Shown: positions 5,950 through 13,278 of the stretch, one piece after another | How the letters are laid out: each line of letters begins with the position of its first letter | Numbering within the stretch: position 1 is the stretch's first letter | Origin: Actinomycetota bacterium | GTDB lineage: Bacteria; Actinomycetota; Thermoleophilia; Gaiellales; Gaiellaceae | Assembly: GCA_013816275.1 (NCBI GenBank) | Contig: JACDER010000001.1 | Location: 1 to 20,874 of the forward strand | Direction: 5' to 3' | Length of the DNA stretch: 20,874 nucleotides | Notes under the pieces: generated by a model | What the model was told of the DNA's origin: nothing | The model's database searches: none | What the model saw: the letters and a program-made list of their open reading frames with translations, nothing else | Program-made: the position numbers and the translations under genes

Positions 5950-7839
5950 GTGCGGCTCCTGCTAACGATCCTGCTCGTCTGCGCTGCGGCCACGCTTTCC
6001 CCGCCGGCACTCGCAGGCACGTCGGCCGACCAGCGTCTCGCCGACCGCTACGCACCGGTGGTCGCTCTTCGCGAGCAGAAGAAGGAGTGCGGCCCCGGCG
6101 AGCCGTACCGGCCGATCTCGGTCGAGGCCGTGCTCGGGAACTCCGAGGTCACGCTGCGCGGCCCCGGCAAGGGAGATCCGGTCGTCAAGACCGGCCCGAC
6201 CGGCGCCGACCTCTTCGGCAAGGGCAAGGGCTACTACCTCGACTTCCCGGGGAACCCCCTCGATCCGGGCTGCACGTACGAGAAGGAGGCCCGGCGCTGG
6301 AACGGGACCCGGAGGCCGGTCGTCTACGCGCACGTCGCAACGCAGGAGGGCCATCCCAACAAGCTGGCGCTCCAGTACTGGTTCTTCTACGTCTTCAACG
6401 ACTTCAACAACAAGCACGAGAGCGACTGGGAGATGATCCAGCTCGTCTTCCACACGCCTGATGCGGGCGCGGCGCTCGACGCTCATCCATACGAGGTCGC
6501 GTACTCCCAACACGAGGGCGGCGAACGGGCGGCCTGGGACGACGAGAAGCTCCAGAAGGACGGGACGCACGTCATCGTGTACCCCGCCGGCGGGTCGCAC
6601 GCGGACTACTACTCGACGGCTGTCTGGCTGGGCCGAAGCGGATCCGAGGGATTCGGCTGCGACGACACGAGCCCACCGTCCGTCACCGTCAAACCGAAGG
6701 CGGTCCTGGTTCCGACGGCGGTCGAATCGGCCTCGGATCCGTACGCGTGGCTCGGGTTCACCGGCCGCTGGGGCCAGCGCGAGGCCGGCTTCAACAACGG
6801 TCCGACCGGGCCGTCGACGAAGAGCCAGTGGCTCCGGCCGATTCGGTGGGAGGAGAACAAGCTGCGCCCGTCAAGCGTGCAGATCCCGGCCCTGCATTCG
6901 CTCGGCCCGAGCGTGGCCGGCTTTTTCTGCGGCGCCGTGGCGGCAGGATCGAACGTGCTCACCTTCACGCAGCAGAGGCCGCTTCTCGCAGTCGCGATCC
7001 TGCTCGGAGCGCTCGCGCTTGTAGCGCTCATCCTCACCCGCACGCGCTGGTCGCCGATCCAGACCGAATCGATCGAGTCGCGCCGCACCATCGGCCAGAT
7101 CCTCCGGACCGCCTTCCGCCTCTACAGAACGCACCGGCGGCTCTTCCTCGGACTTGGCGCGATCTTCCTGCCCATCGGAGCGCTCTTCACGGGGATCGAG
7201 GCTCTGCTGTTCGAGCATCTGCTCGGCCTGTCCGGCCTGTCCGGAAGCCGGAGCGGCATAGGCGATGTGCTCGGGGCCGGGATCGGAGGCCTCGGCGCGC
7301 TGATCGCAGCCGCGATCGTCGTCTCGGCGACGGCCGTCGCGCTCTCGAAGCTCTCGCAGGGAGAGGTGCCGCAGGTCAGGGACGTCTACAGGGCCGTGTG
7401 GGCGCGGTTCTGGTTGCTGGTCTCGGCCGTCCTCCGTGCCGGCGTGACTGTGATCGTCCTCGCCCTGACGCTGGTCGGCACTCCGGTCGCGGTCGAGCGT
7501 GCCGTCCGGTGGGCCTTCGTCGCCCAGGTCTGCATGCTGGGGGATCAGCCGCCGTCAACTCCGCTCCGCGAGAGCGCCCAGATCACGAGATCGAGCTGGT
7601 GGCGGACCTTTGCCCTGACGTCGGTGATGAACTTCCCGGTGGTCGTCCTCGCGCTCGTGATCGGCAGCGTCTTCCTGTTTCTCGTCTCGTCGGCTCCGCT
7701 CTACTTCGTCGAGCTGATCAGCTCGTGCGTCTTCGCGCTCGCGTATCCCTACGTCGGCATCGCGACGACGCTGCTCTACTTCGATCTGGTGCTGAGCCGG
7801 CCGGAGCCCGCGCCGAGCACGGAGCCCGCGCTCGCATGA
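5950..7839 (+). CDS. secreted Vps62-like domain fused to multi-pass membrane domain
   Basis: This is a 629-aa protein from GTG 5950, chosen because it opens directly into a signal peptide (VRLLLTILLVCAAATLSPPA then LAG). Longer starts at 5845 would run into the fabG gene and put 35 charged residues before the signal. Residues about 25-335 resemble the Vps62 family. Anchors are YWFFYVFNDFNN, DWEMIQLVF (about 159-167), YSQHEGGE with His188, and YPAGGSHADYY with His217. Residues about 345-615 carry a helix at 345-363 (then RTRW) and further helices near 398-421, 445-465, 487-515 and 558-613. This half resembles the DUF/glycerophosphodiesterase-type membrane domains of bacteria. The role is unknown: perhaps an extracellular binding or hydrolase domain displayed by a membrane anchor. 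No SD is visible, so the mRNA may be leaderless. Confidence 0.75.
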   Translation: MRLLLTILLVCAAATLSPPALAGTSADQRLADRYAPVVALREQKKECGPGEPYRPISVEAVLGNSEVTLRGPGKGDPVVKTGPTGADLFGKGKGYYLDFPGNPLDPGCTYEKEARRWNGTRRPVVYAHVATQEGHPNKLALQYWFFYVFNDFNNKHESDWEMIQLVFHTPDAGAALDAHPYEVAYSQHEGGERAAWDDEKLQKDGTHVIVYPAGGSHADYYSTAVWLGRSGSEGFGCDDTSPPSVTVKPKAVLVPTAVESASDPYAWLGFTGRWGQREAGFNNGPTGPSTKSQWLRPIRWEENKLRPSSVQIPALHSLGPSVAGFFCGAVAAGSNVLTFTQQRPLLAVAILLGALALVALILTRTRWSPIQTESIESRRTIGQILRTAFRLYRTHRRLFLGLGAIFLPIGALFTGIEALLFEHLLGLSGLSGSRSGIGDVLGAGIGGLGALIAAAIVVSATAVALSKLSQGEVPQVRDVYRAVWARFWLLVSAVLRAGVTVIVLALTLVGTPVAVERAVRWAFVAQVCMLGDQPPSTPLRESAQITRSSWWRTFALTSVMNFPVVVLALVIGSVFLFLVSSAPLYFVELISSCVFALAYPYVGIATTLLYFDLVLSRPEPAPSTEPALA

Positions 7840-7954
7840 GCCGGCCTGTCGTGACCGTGGGGTCGGTCTCGACGAGCCAGCGCGACGTCATTTGCGGTCT
7901 CGGCGCGCCCGACGCTGCTCGGCAAGAGCTTTCACTCCGAGTAGCGGGCCGGGA

Positions 7955-8407
7955 CTAGAAAGACCGGCGCAGCTGGGCGTATCCCCAGACCTTGCCGCAC
8001 TTCGCGCAGTAGATGAGCACGCGCGCGGGTGGATGCACTGCGACGTCTGCCGGAACCGCGTATTCCTGGTTGCCCCACGCGCTCCGCAGATTCGTGAGTT
8101 GCCGACGCGAGGTCACGCCCTGCCGGCCCTCGAGCACGATCCAGAGCTCGGGCGCCTGCTGCGTCTGAAAGGCGGTGAGGCGAAGCACAGCCGTGCCGTC
8201 CTTCTTGCCCACGATGGCCGCGCGTCCCCTCGTCGTCCAGGAGATGGACTGAAACGGGCCGCTCGCGACCACGCCCGCATGAACACGACCCGAGGCCCCG
8301 CTCCCCCGCGCGACGACGAGACCCGCCGCGAGACCGGCAAGCGCGAGGGCGACGAGGGCAATCAGCAGAAGGCGCGTTCGTGGCATGTGCAGCATCCACT
8401 TTGTCAT
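7955..8407 (-). CDS. membrane-anchored DM13-like domain protein
   Basis: About 150 aa. A single N-terminal hydrophobic segment (RTRLLLIALVALALAGLAAG, about 11-30) is followed by an extracytoplasmic beta-rich domain. SISWTTRGRAAIV, DGTAVLRLTAFQTQQAPELW, SAWGNQEYAVPADV and VLIYCAKCGKVWGYAQL fit the DM13 domain, a proposed redox or cytochrome-like module with a conserved Cys near its end. Here the end has CxxC (Cys134, Cys137), which could form a disulfide, bind metal or bind haem. ATGs at 8407, 8395 and 8386 are all possible; none has a clear SD. I took 8407; the shortest (MPRTRLLL) gives an equally good signal anchor. It is convergent with the Vps62-like gene and divergent from the histidine kinase (64-bp gap). 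Confidence 0.65.
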   Translation of the reverse strand: MTKWMLHMPRTRLLLIALVALALAGLAAGLVVARGSGASGRVHAGVVASGPFQSISWTTRGRAAIVGKKDGTAVLRLTAFQTQQAPELWIVLEGRQGVTSRRQLTNLRSAWGNQEYAVPADVAVHPPARVLIYCAKCGKVWGYAQLRRSF

Positions 8408-8471
8408 ACGCGGAGGATTTGTCAGCGGTTCATGAGAAACCGAATCGCCTCGCGGACGTATTAACACATAG

Positions 8472-9971
8472 ATGTCTGCGGCGGACATGACCCCGCCTAC
8501 CGTGGACCAACCGGCGAAGCCCCCGAGGCTCGTCCTGCGGTTCGCGCTCTACACGGCTGCCGCCTTCGCCGTCGCAGCCGGCGCGACGCTGTGGGTGGCC
8601 CAGCGCGAGGCGGTCAAGCGGGCGGAAGGACAGGTCCGCTTCCACGCCAACTTCGTCGCCGACACGATCCTGCGGGACAACCTCTCTTCGAGGGACTTCA
8701 CGCCGCTGGCGGGCGCCATGAGGATCCAGGAGCTCGACCTGCTCTTCGGGCGAGAGGTACGCACGAAGGACGTCCTGCGCGTGAAGCTCTACTCGCCGGA
8801 CGGCCGGGTCACCTACTCCGACGACCACAGCCTGATTGGAACGCGGCCCGCAGGAGGCGAGGTCTCCGAGGCGATGGCCGGGGACACGGTGCAGGACGTC
8901 AGCAGCCTCAACCACGAGGGCGGAGTCGGGCCGGACAGGAAGGTGCTCGAGGTGTACACGCCTGTCCGCCTGGACTCCGGGAAGCCGGCCGGCGTCTTCG
9001 AGCTCTATCAGGACTACGCGCCGGTGGCGAGCAGCGTGCGGCACGAGGTCTATCCGATCGCGCTCATCCTGCTGGTCGCCCTGGTCGCGCTGTTCGCGGC
9101 GCTGTTCCCGCTCCTGCGCAGGACCACCTCGGCCCTCCTGCGGAGCATGGGCGAGCAGCGGCGCTCGCGCGAGGCGCTCGAGGCGGCCGAGGAGCAGCTC
9201 CGCCAGTCGCAGAAGATGGAGGCGATCGGGCAGCTCGCAGGCGGCATGGCGCACGACTTCAACAACATGCTGCTAGCGATCAGGGGCTACAGCGATCTCG
9301 CCCTCAAGAGCCTGCCGGCCGGAAACGGCGCGCACGACGACCTCCTCCACATCCAGGACGCGACCGACCGGGCCGGCGAGCTCACGCGCAGGCTGCTCGC
9401 GGTCTCGAGGAAGCAGGTCCTGATGCCGACGGTCTTCGACCTGAACGACGCCGTCCTGGACGTCGTGCCGATCCTGCGCGGCCTGATCGGCGAACACATC
9501 GTGATCGAGATGTCGCTCACCCCCTCGGGCGCGTTCGTGCGCGCGGATGCCACTCAGATCGAGCAGGTGCTGATGAACCTCGCGATCAACGCGCGCGATG
9601 CGATGACCGAGGGAGGCACGGTGACGATCGGGACAGGGATCGGCGATGCGCCACCGGGCGCGGATCCCGGCCGCTATGCCGTCGTCACCGTCAGAGACAC
9701 GGGGCACGGGATGGACGCAGAGACCCGCTCGCACGTCTTCGAGCCCTTCTTCACCACGAAGGAGGAGGGCAAGGGCACGGGCCTCGGGCTCGCGACCGTG
9801 TATGGAATCGTCACCCAGAGCGGAGGTGTGGTCTCGGTCGAGAGTGAGCCTGGGTCGGGGACCGAGTTCCAGGTCCACCTCCCCGCCGTCGACCGGCCGA
9901 GCCCCGACCTCGACGCTACGTCAGCTCGTCCGGAACGAGCTGGACGTCGATACGTCGCCCGCCCCGTATGA
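8472..9971 (+). CDS. membrane sensor histidine kinase (orphan)
   Basis: This is a 499-aa two-pass sensor kinase. TM1 spans about 20-43 and TM2 about 193-216, enclosing a sensor domain of about 150 residues. A short coiled-coil linker (SREALEAAEEQLRQSQKMEA) follows. The H-box GMAHDFNNML has phospho-acceptor His261. The ATPase domain has N-box NLAINARDAM (Asn369), G1 DTGHGM (Asp409), F-box FEPFF and G2 GKGTGLGLATVYG (433 on). HDFNN plus this ATPase places it with NtrB/hybrid-like kinases, but no receiver domain is fused and no response regulator gene is in the window. The last 30 residues are disordered and overlap a strong hairpin. The ATG lies 7 nt after a possible -10 (TATTAA, 8459-8464) and has no SD, suggesting a leaderless transcript. 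The sensed signal is unknown. Confidence 0.92.
   Translation: MSAADMTPPTVDQPAKPPRLVLRFALYTAAAFAVAAGATLWVAQREAVKRAEGQVRFHANFVADTILRDNLSSRDFTPLAGAMRIQELDLLFGREVRTKDVLRVKLYSPDGRVTYSDDHSLIGTRPAGGEVSEAMAGDTVQDVSSLNHEGGVGPDRKVLEVYTPVRLDSGKPAGVFELYQDYAPVASSVRHEVYPIALILLVALVALFAALFPLLRRTTSALLRSMGEQRRSREALEAAEEQLRQSQKMEAIGQLAGGMAHDFNNMLLAIRGYSDLALKSLPAGNGAHDDLLHIQDATDRAGELTRRLLAVSRKQVLMPTVFDLNDAVLDVVPILRGLIGEHIVIEMSLTPSGAFVRADATQIEQVLMNLAINARDAMTEGGTVTIGTGIGDAPPGADPGRYAVVTVRDTGHGMDAETRSHVFEPFFTTKEEGKGTGLGLATVYGIVTQSGGVVSVESEPGSGTEFQVHLPAVDRPSPDLDATSARPERAGRRYVARPV
9918..9947 (+). terminator. stable hairpin inside the 3' end of the kinase gene
   Basis: CAGCTCGT (9922-9929), loop CCGGA, ACGAGCTG (9935-9942), extended by ACGT/ACGT pairing around a single bulged G (9943): 12 pairs in total. 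It lies 24 nt before the kinase stop codon. It could be a terminator or 3'-end protector overlapping the coding sequence. There is no T-run. Confidence 0.4.
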
Positions 9972-10071
9972 CCGTGAGAGGATGCCCGACGTGGCTGCTC
10001 GAGGCGCGCTGGTACTGCCCCACGAGCGCCCGCGCGGTCGACGACGGCGAGGCGACCGACGTGCATTTCGC

Positions 10072-10491
10072 ATGAGGCGGGCGCTGCTCGTGATGGCCGT
10101 GATGTTGCTCGCCGGGTGCGGAGGCGGAGGCAAGAGCTCGCCGGAGGCCGGGGTCGTCTCCGGGCTCGGAGACCGAGGGATAACCGCGCGCGGGGGCGGC
10201 CACGCTCCGCCCGGGGTGCTGAGCCTCGCCTCGACCATGTACCGCGTCCCGGGGGGAGAGCTCCATCTCTTCCGCTTCCCGTCCGAGCAGCGCGCGCGAC
10301 AGGCCGCGTCACTGGTCGAGCCCGACGGGTACATGGTCACCAACGACACGGGGGTCAACCAGATCGTGGACTGGGTAGCTCCGCCCCACTGGTTCCGGGC
10401 CGGTAGGGAGATCGCGATCTACCTCGGGTCATCGGCAGACGTGATCGGTGCGCTCGAGGCTATCGCCGGCCCACAGTTCGCCGGCGCTTAA
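10072..10491 (+). CDS. putative lipoprotein of unknown function
   Basis: This is a 139-aa protein with a clear lipoprotein signal, MRRALLVMAVMLLAGC, lipidated Cys16 expected, followed by a Gly/Ser linker (GGGGKSS). The mature part, about 110 residues, contains YRVPGGELHLFRFPSEQRAR, a VEPDGYMV segment and HWFRAGREIAIYLGSSADVI. This alternating strand-helix pattern resembles small actinobacterial lipoproteins that monitor a ligand, but I do not recognise a named domain. ATG 10072 is set by the lipobox; ATG 9982 would place 30 Arg-rich residues ahead of it. There is no SD. It lies 100 bp after the histidine kinase on the same strand, so it may be a partner of the kinase (inference). A perfect hairpin follows the stop directly. 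Confidence 0.7.
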   Translation: MRRALLVMAVMLLAGCGGGGKSSPEAGVVSGLGDRGITARGGGHAPPGVLSLASTMYRVPGGELHLFRFPSEQRARQAASLVEPDGYMVTNDTGVNQIVDWVAPPHWFRAGREIAIYLGSSADVIGALEAIAGPQFAGA

Positions 10492-10521
10492 CGAGCACAG
10501 GCCCCGAGGTGCCTGTGCTCG
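10492..10521. terminator. bidirectional terminator between convergent genes
   Basis: CGAGCACAGGC (10492-10502), loop CCCGAGGT, GCCTGTGCTCG (10511-10521): a perfect 11-bp stem. It starts one base after the lipoprotein TAA and lies 17 bp past the metalloprotease-like stop (10539) on the other strand, so it can end transcription from both sides. Confidence 0.75.
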
Positions 10522-10538
10522 ATTCCGTGCGTGACGGC

Positions 10539-11342
10539 TTAGTGGATCGGGTTCGCGTAGCGAACGATCGTGATCTTTGTGATCCGGCCGCTGTGCGTGA
10601 CCAGGACATTCTCGCTGCCCGGCCGCGCGACGAGGCCCGCGCCTGTCTTCGACCACGAGTTGCTCGTGTCGACGTGGCCCGTGCCGGTGCACGCATGCGC
10701 CCGGCCGGTCGTGCTCGTGCTGTTCAGCGTCCTGCCGCTGGTGTTCGGGTCATAGATGCAGAGCAGCTGATCGGAGTCACCCTTGTTCGGGTGGGTGCCG
10801 TCCGTGCTGCTCGCGTTCGTCCCCGTATTCGAGAAGTAGTCCATGCAGGTGTTGAAGTCGGCTCCGCTCTCGTCCTGGTGGTTGAGGCCGAAGTCGTGCC
10901 CGATCTCCTGGCACGCGACGTGCGCCTTCTCGTTCGGGTTGTTGTAGGTCGACGTGTTGAAGTAGGTGTCGTTGAGCTTCGTCGTCGCCTGCGCGATGTG
11001 CGTCGTTCCCGACGCCGTCCAGATCGAGGCCAGTCCGAGCCAGCCGTTATTGCCGTAGGTGCTGTTGCAGACCTGGATCTTTCCGGAGACGGCAGCGCAG
11101 CGCTTGTTCGCGGTTCCCGTCGTCTTTGTCAGCCCGAGCACCGTCGACGAGTCCCAGTCGGCAACAGCGGTGACGACGTAGGACGTCCACGCCGATGATG
11201 TGGTGTCGATCACGGTGAGCGGCACCGGATTGGCGGTGCGACCCCAATGATAGGTCCCCCACGCATGGTTCGCCATCGCGGCGGACGCGAAGACGCCGAA
11301 TAGAGCGATCGCGCCGGCGACGACGAGGGTGCGTCTGAGCAT
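10539..11342 (-). CDS. secreted metalloprotease-like protein with QEIGH motif
   Basis: This is a 267-aa exported protein. Signal peptide MLRRTLVVAGAIALFGVFAS then AAMA, cut before NHAWG (about residue 24). The zinc-protease segment reads ACQEIGHDFGLNHQDE. The metzincin pattern HExxHxxGxxH has Gln145 in place of the first His, while Glu146, His149 and His155 remain. A Met-turn-like CMDY follows at 166-169. Four cysteines (82, 92, 144, 166) flank the site and could form disulfides. I recall similar QExGH proteins in actinobacteria, so this may be a stable subfamily and not a mutation. Activity is uncertain without the third zinc ligand. ATG 11342 has SD GGGGAGG at suitable distance. The C-terminal half is Ser/Thr/Asn/Gly-rich. 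A plausible promoter lies at 11378-11406. Confidence 0.75.
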   Translation of the reverse strand: MLRRTLVVAGAIALFGVFASAAMANHAWGTYHWGRTANPVPLTVIDTTSSAWTSYVVTAVADWDSSTVLGLTKTTGTANKRCAAVSGKIQVCNSTYGNNGWLGLASIWTASGTTHIAQATTKLNDTYFNTSTYNNPNEKAHVACQEIGHDFGLNHQDESGADFNTCMDYFSNTGTNASSTDGTHPNKGDSDQLLCIYDPNTSGRTLNSTSTTGRAHACTGTGHVDTSNSWSKTGAGLVARPGSENVLVTHSGRITKITIVRYANPIH

Positions 11343-11377
11343 GAAGCCCTCCCCAATAGATGAACGTTGACCGGCGG

Positions 11378-11406
11378 ATGCTAAGTCCTTGACGGGATTC
11401 GTACAA
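11378..11406 (-). promoter_or_regulatory. candidate promoter of the metalloprotease-like gene
   Basis: On the minus strand, TTGTAC (11406-11401), 17-bp spacer, TAGCAT (11383-11378) fits a sigma70/HrdB-type promoter. It lies about 36 bp before ATG 11342 in the gap after the aminotransferase stop. Confidence 0.4.
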
Positions 11407-11425
11407 CCCCGATTTCACCCGGAAC

Positions 11426-12658
11426 TCACGCGAGCAGCTTGCGGTGCCGCTGGAGGGCGGCGAGCAGGTCGTCCACGTCGTCCGTCGAGTTGTACGCGTG
11501 AGCCGAGATGCGGAGATTCGAGTCGCGATCCGACGTGACGATGCCCTCACGCCCGAGCACCTCGACCAGGGCGGGCGCGTCCTTCGAGCGCACGCAGACG
11601 AGTGCCCCGCGCCGCTTCGGCCGCCGCGGAGTGGCAAGCGTCGCGCCCAGCTCGTCCAGACCGTCGATCAGCCGCGCGTTCAGCGCGTTCACGTGTTTCC
11701 GCGTCTCGGCGACGCCGATCTCCTGCATGAGCTCGATCCCGGCCACGCCCGCGTAGATGGCGGGAATCGGCGGCGTCCCCGACTGGAAGCGGCTCGCGGT
11801 CGAGGACGGGGAGTAGTCGCGGTGGTCCATCTGGAAGATGTCCTTGTCGGCGAACCAGCCGGTGGCGGTCGGCCAGATCCGCTCCACGACTCCGCGCCTC
11901 GCGTACAGGAAGGCGAGCCCGGCCGAGCCGAGCAGGTACTTGAGGACGCCGGCGGCGAGGAAGTCGACGCCGAGCTCGCGCACGTCGAGCGGGAGCGAGC
12001 CGGCAGTCTGGTACGCATCGAGCAGGACGAGAGCGCCGCGCTCGTGCGCCAGCCGCACGACCTCCTCCACGTCCACCCGCGCGCCGTTCCGGTAGCAGAC
12101 GTGGGTGATCGAGACGATCGCGGTGTCGTCGTCGATCTCCCGCGCGAAGTGCTCGAGCGGGATCGTGCCGTCTTCACCGGTCTCCACGTGGACGACGCGG
12201 GCGCCGCGCAGTTCCTGCGCGTGCCAGATCTGGCCGACCGTCGGGAACTCCCAGTCGGTGGTGACGATCTTGGAGCGGCGCGCGTAGCGGAGGCCCGTCG
12301 CGATCGCGCTCAGGCCGGCCGAGACGGAGGTCGTAACCGCGACCTCGTCCGCGTCCGCCCCGATGAGGCCGGCGAATGCGCGCCGCGCGTCCTCGCTCTT
12401 CTCGACCCAGTAGTCCCACGGCGCGCCGCGCTCGTCCCAGTCCTCGAGGTAGCGCTCGTAGGCGTCGCGCACGGCGTCCGAGAGGGCCCCCTGCGAGCAG
12501 GAGTTGATGTAGACGCGGTTGCGGAAGATCGGGAAGCGGTGCCGGATGCGGTCCGGGAGCGGGCCGACCAGGAGCGGACGCTCGCGGGCGGGCTCAGCGG
12601 GAGCGGCCGGCTCGCCGTTCAGCTGGAGACCGGGGACGTTGCGCTTTGCTCGTAACAT
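11426..12658 (-). CDS. class V aminotransferase (cysteine desulfurase-like fold)
   Basis: This is a 410-aa PLP enzyme of fold type I. It opens FPIFRNRVYINSCSQGALSD, the usual N-terminal 'YLN...G' segment of class V. TTSVSAGLSAIATGL lies at the phosphate-binding region. Asp214 and Gln217 sit in LLDAYQTAGSLPLD (pyridine-N and ring contacts). Lys240 in AAGVLKYLLGSAGLAF should form the PLP aldimine. FQSGTPPIPAIYAG and the C-terminal RISAHAYNSTDDVDDLLAAL are typical of isopenicillin-N-epimerase or desulfurase-like relatives. No desulfurase-type active-site Cys loop is evident. The substrate is unknown, and no neighbour suggests a pathway. I start at ATG 12658; a TTG at 12679 adds 7 residues and has no better SD. 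Confidence 0.88.
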   Translation of the reverse strand: MLRAKRNVPGLQLNGEPAAPAEPARERPLLVGPLPDRIRHRFPIFRNRVYINSCSQGALSDAVRDAYERYLEDWDERGAPWDYWVEKSEDARRAFAGLIGADADEVAVTTSVSAGLSAIATGLRYARRSKIVTTDWEFPTVGQIWHAQELRGARVVHVETGEDGTIPLEHFAREIDDDTAIVSITHVCYRNGARVDVEEVVRLAHERGALVLLDAYQTAGSLPLDVRELGVDFLAAGVLKYLLGSAGLAFLYARRGVVERIWPTATGWFADKDIFQMDHRDYSPSSTASRFQSGTPPIPAIYAGVAGIELMQEIGVAETRKHVNALNARLIDGLDELGATLATPRRPKRRGALVCVRSKDAPALVEVLGREGIVTSDRDSNLRISAHAYNSTDDVDDLLAALQRHRKLLA

Positions 12659-12843
12659 CCGTGGAAGTGAACGGTACAAGGACCCTGTGAGTTCCTCTCA
12701 GCCGGACCCCTTCCTCTTCTCGTTCAGCACGACCTACTGGTGATCGTTCGACCATGCCGCTCGTGTAGCGGCCGAGGTCGAGCGCGCGGCAGGCCCGCGG
12801 CAGCGGCGAAAGCGCCGACTCCGGCTGCGACTCAACGTCCTTA

Positions 12844-12879
12844 CCCTCAACCGTGCCTGGCACCATCGAGGTGGTCGAG
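12844..12879 (+). repeat. REP-like element A1
   Basis: CCCTCAA, then palindrome GTGCCTGGCAC, then CGAGGTGGTCGAG. This is one of five related elements in the window; it aligns with A2 but is one base shorter in the right arm. Confidence 0.6.
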
Positions 12880-12951
12880 CGTGCGCGGGGCAATCAGTGC
12901 CGGAGAGCGGCGAAACGCCAGAGCCACGATCGTGGGATCAACCCTCAAGTA

Positions 12952-12988
12952 CCCTCAAGCATGCCTGGCACCGTTGAGGGTGGTTGAG
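12952..12988 (+). repeat. REP-like element A2
   Basis: CCCTCAA (12952-12958) and TTGAGGG (12974-12980) form a 7-bp outer stem around TGCCTGGCA. TGGTTGAG follows. Its 12962-12988 segment matches the distant element at 19406-19432 except for two bases. Confidence 0.65.
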
Positions 12989-12990
12989 CT

Positions 12991-13059
12991 TTAGCGCCCG
13001 AGGTACGCCTTCTTCAGGTCTTCGTGCTCGAGCAGATCCTTCGCCGGGCCGGTGAGGAC
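12991..13059 (-). pseudogene. duplicated 3' fragment of livF
   Basis: On the minus strand this reads the LivF C-terminus (LTGPAKDLLEHEDLKKAYLG, then R and stop TAA) in frame and unchanged at the protein level as far as I can read. It has no upstream part of the gene. It arose from the 217-bp tandem duplication and lies past the true livF stop. Confidence 0.85.
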
Positions 13060-13060
13060 A

Positions 13061-13096
13061 ACCTCAACCGTGCCTGGCACCATCGAGGTGGTCGAG
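13061..13096 (+). repeat. REP-like element B1
   Basis: This is the copy of element A1 in the second duplication unit (offset +217), with ACCTCAA at its left end instead of CCCTCAA. Confidence 0.6.
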
Positions 13097-13278
13097 AGTG
13101 CGCGGGGCAATCAGTGCCGGAGAGCGGCGAAACGCCAGAGCCACGATCGTCGGATCAACCCTCAAGTACCCTCAAGCATGCCTGGCACCGTTGAGGGTGG
13201 CTGAGCTTTAGCGTCCGAGGTACGCCTTCTTCAGGTCTTCGTGCTCGAGCAGATCCTTCGCCGGGCCGGTGAGGACGA
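13062..13278. repeat. 217-bp tandem duplication, copy 2 (overlaps livF 3' end)
   Basis: This is the second unit, directly abutting copy 1. Its last 71 bp are the functional 3' end of livF. High identity between copies points to a recent event. Confidence 0.92.
13169..13205 (+). repeat. REP-like element B2, just after the livF stop
   Basis: This is the copy of element A2 (offset +217). CCCTCAA (13169-13175) pairs with TTGAGGG (13191-13197) around an inner TGCC/GGCA stem. It lies 11 bp past the livF stop in the transcription direction, so it may end or stabilise the liv transcript. Confidence 0.65.

Larger units (their letters stand above)
12845..13061. repeat. 217-bp tandem duplication, copy 1
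   Basis: Positions 12845-13059 match 13062-13276 at an exact +217 offset, with about five substitutions in the stretches I compared (near 12880, 12934, 12984, 12998 and the edges). The unit starts in CCTCAACCGTGCCTGG and ends in GGTGAGGAC from inside livF. Copy 1 thus carries a displaced livF tail. Confidence 0.92.
12659..13207. other. 549-bp gap with REP-like repeats and a tandem duplication
   Basis: No complete gene lies between the aminotransferase start and the livF stop. From 12659 to 12843 I see only GC-rich sequence with a small dyad (GCCGCT/AGCGGC near 12757). From 12844 on it holds the first copy and most of the second copy of a 217-bp duplication, each with two REP-like elements and, in copy 1, a livF tail fragment. 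Confidence 0.7.

Noticed and set aside
7837..7958. A 40-codon ORF starting with an ATGA overlap at the stop of the Vps62-like gene
   Set aside because: It has no SD and no recognisable sequence, and it overlaps the end of the convergent DM13-like gene. Too little evidence for a gene.
9982..10071. Longer start of the lipoprotein at ATG 9982
   Set aside because: It would put about 30 Arg-rich residues ahead of the lipoprotein signal, which is not compatible with export by a lipobox at Cys16.
11444..12655. A 403-codon plus-strand open frame antisense to the aminotransferase
   Set aside because: Low-complexity Arg/Val/Asp/Glu shadow with no motifs. The opposite strand encodes a clear PLP enzyme.
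12845..13278. Insertion sequence as the cause of the repeats after livF
   Set aside because: No transposase, no terminal inverted repeats and no target-site duplication are seen. The two units are a simple head-to-tail duplication.
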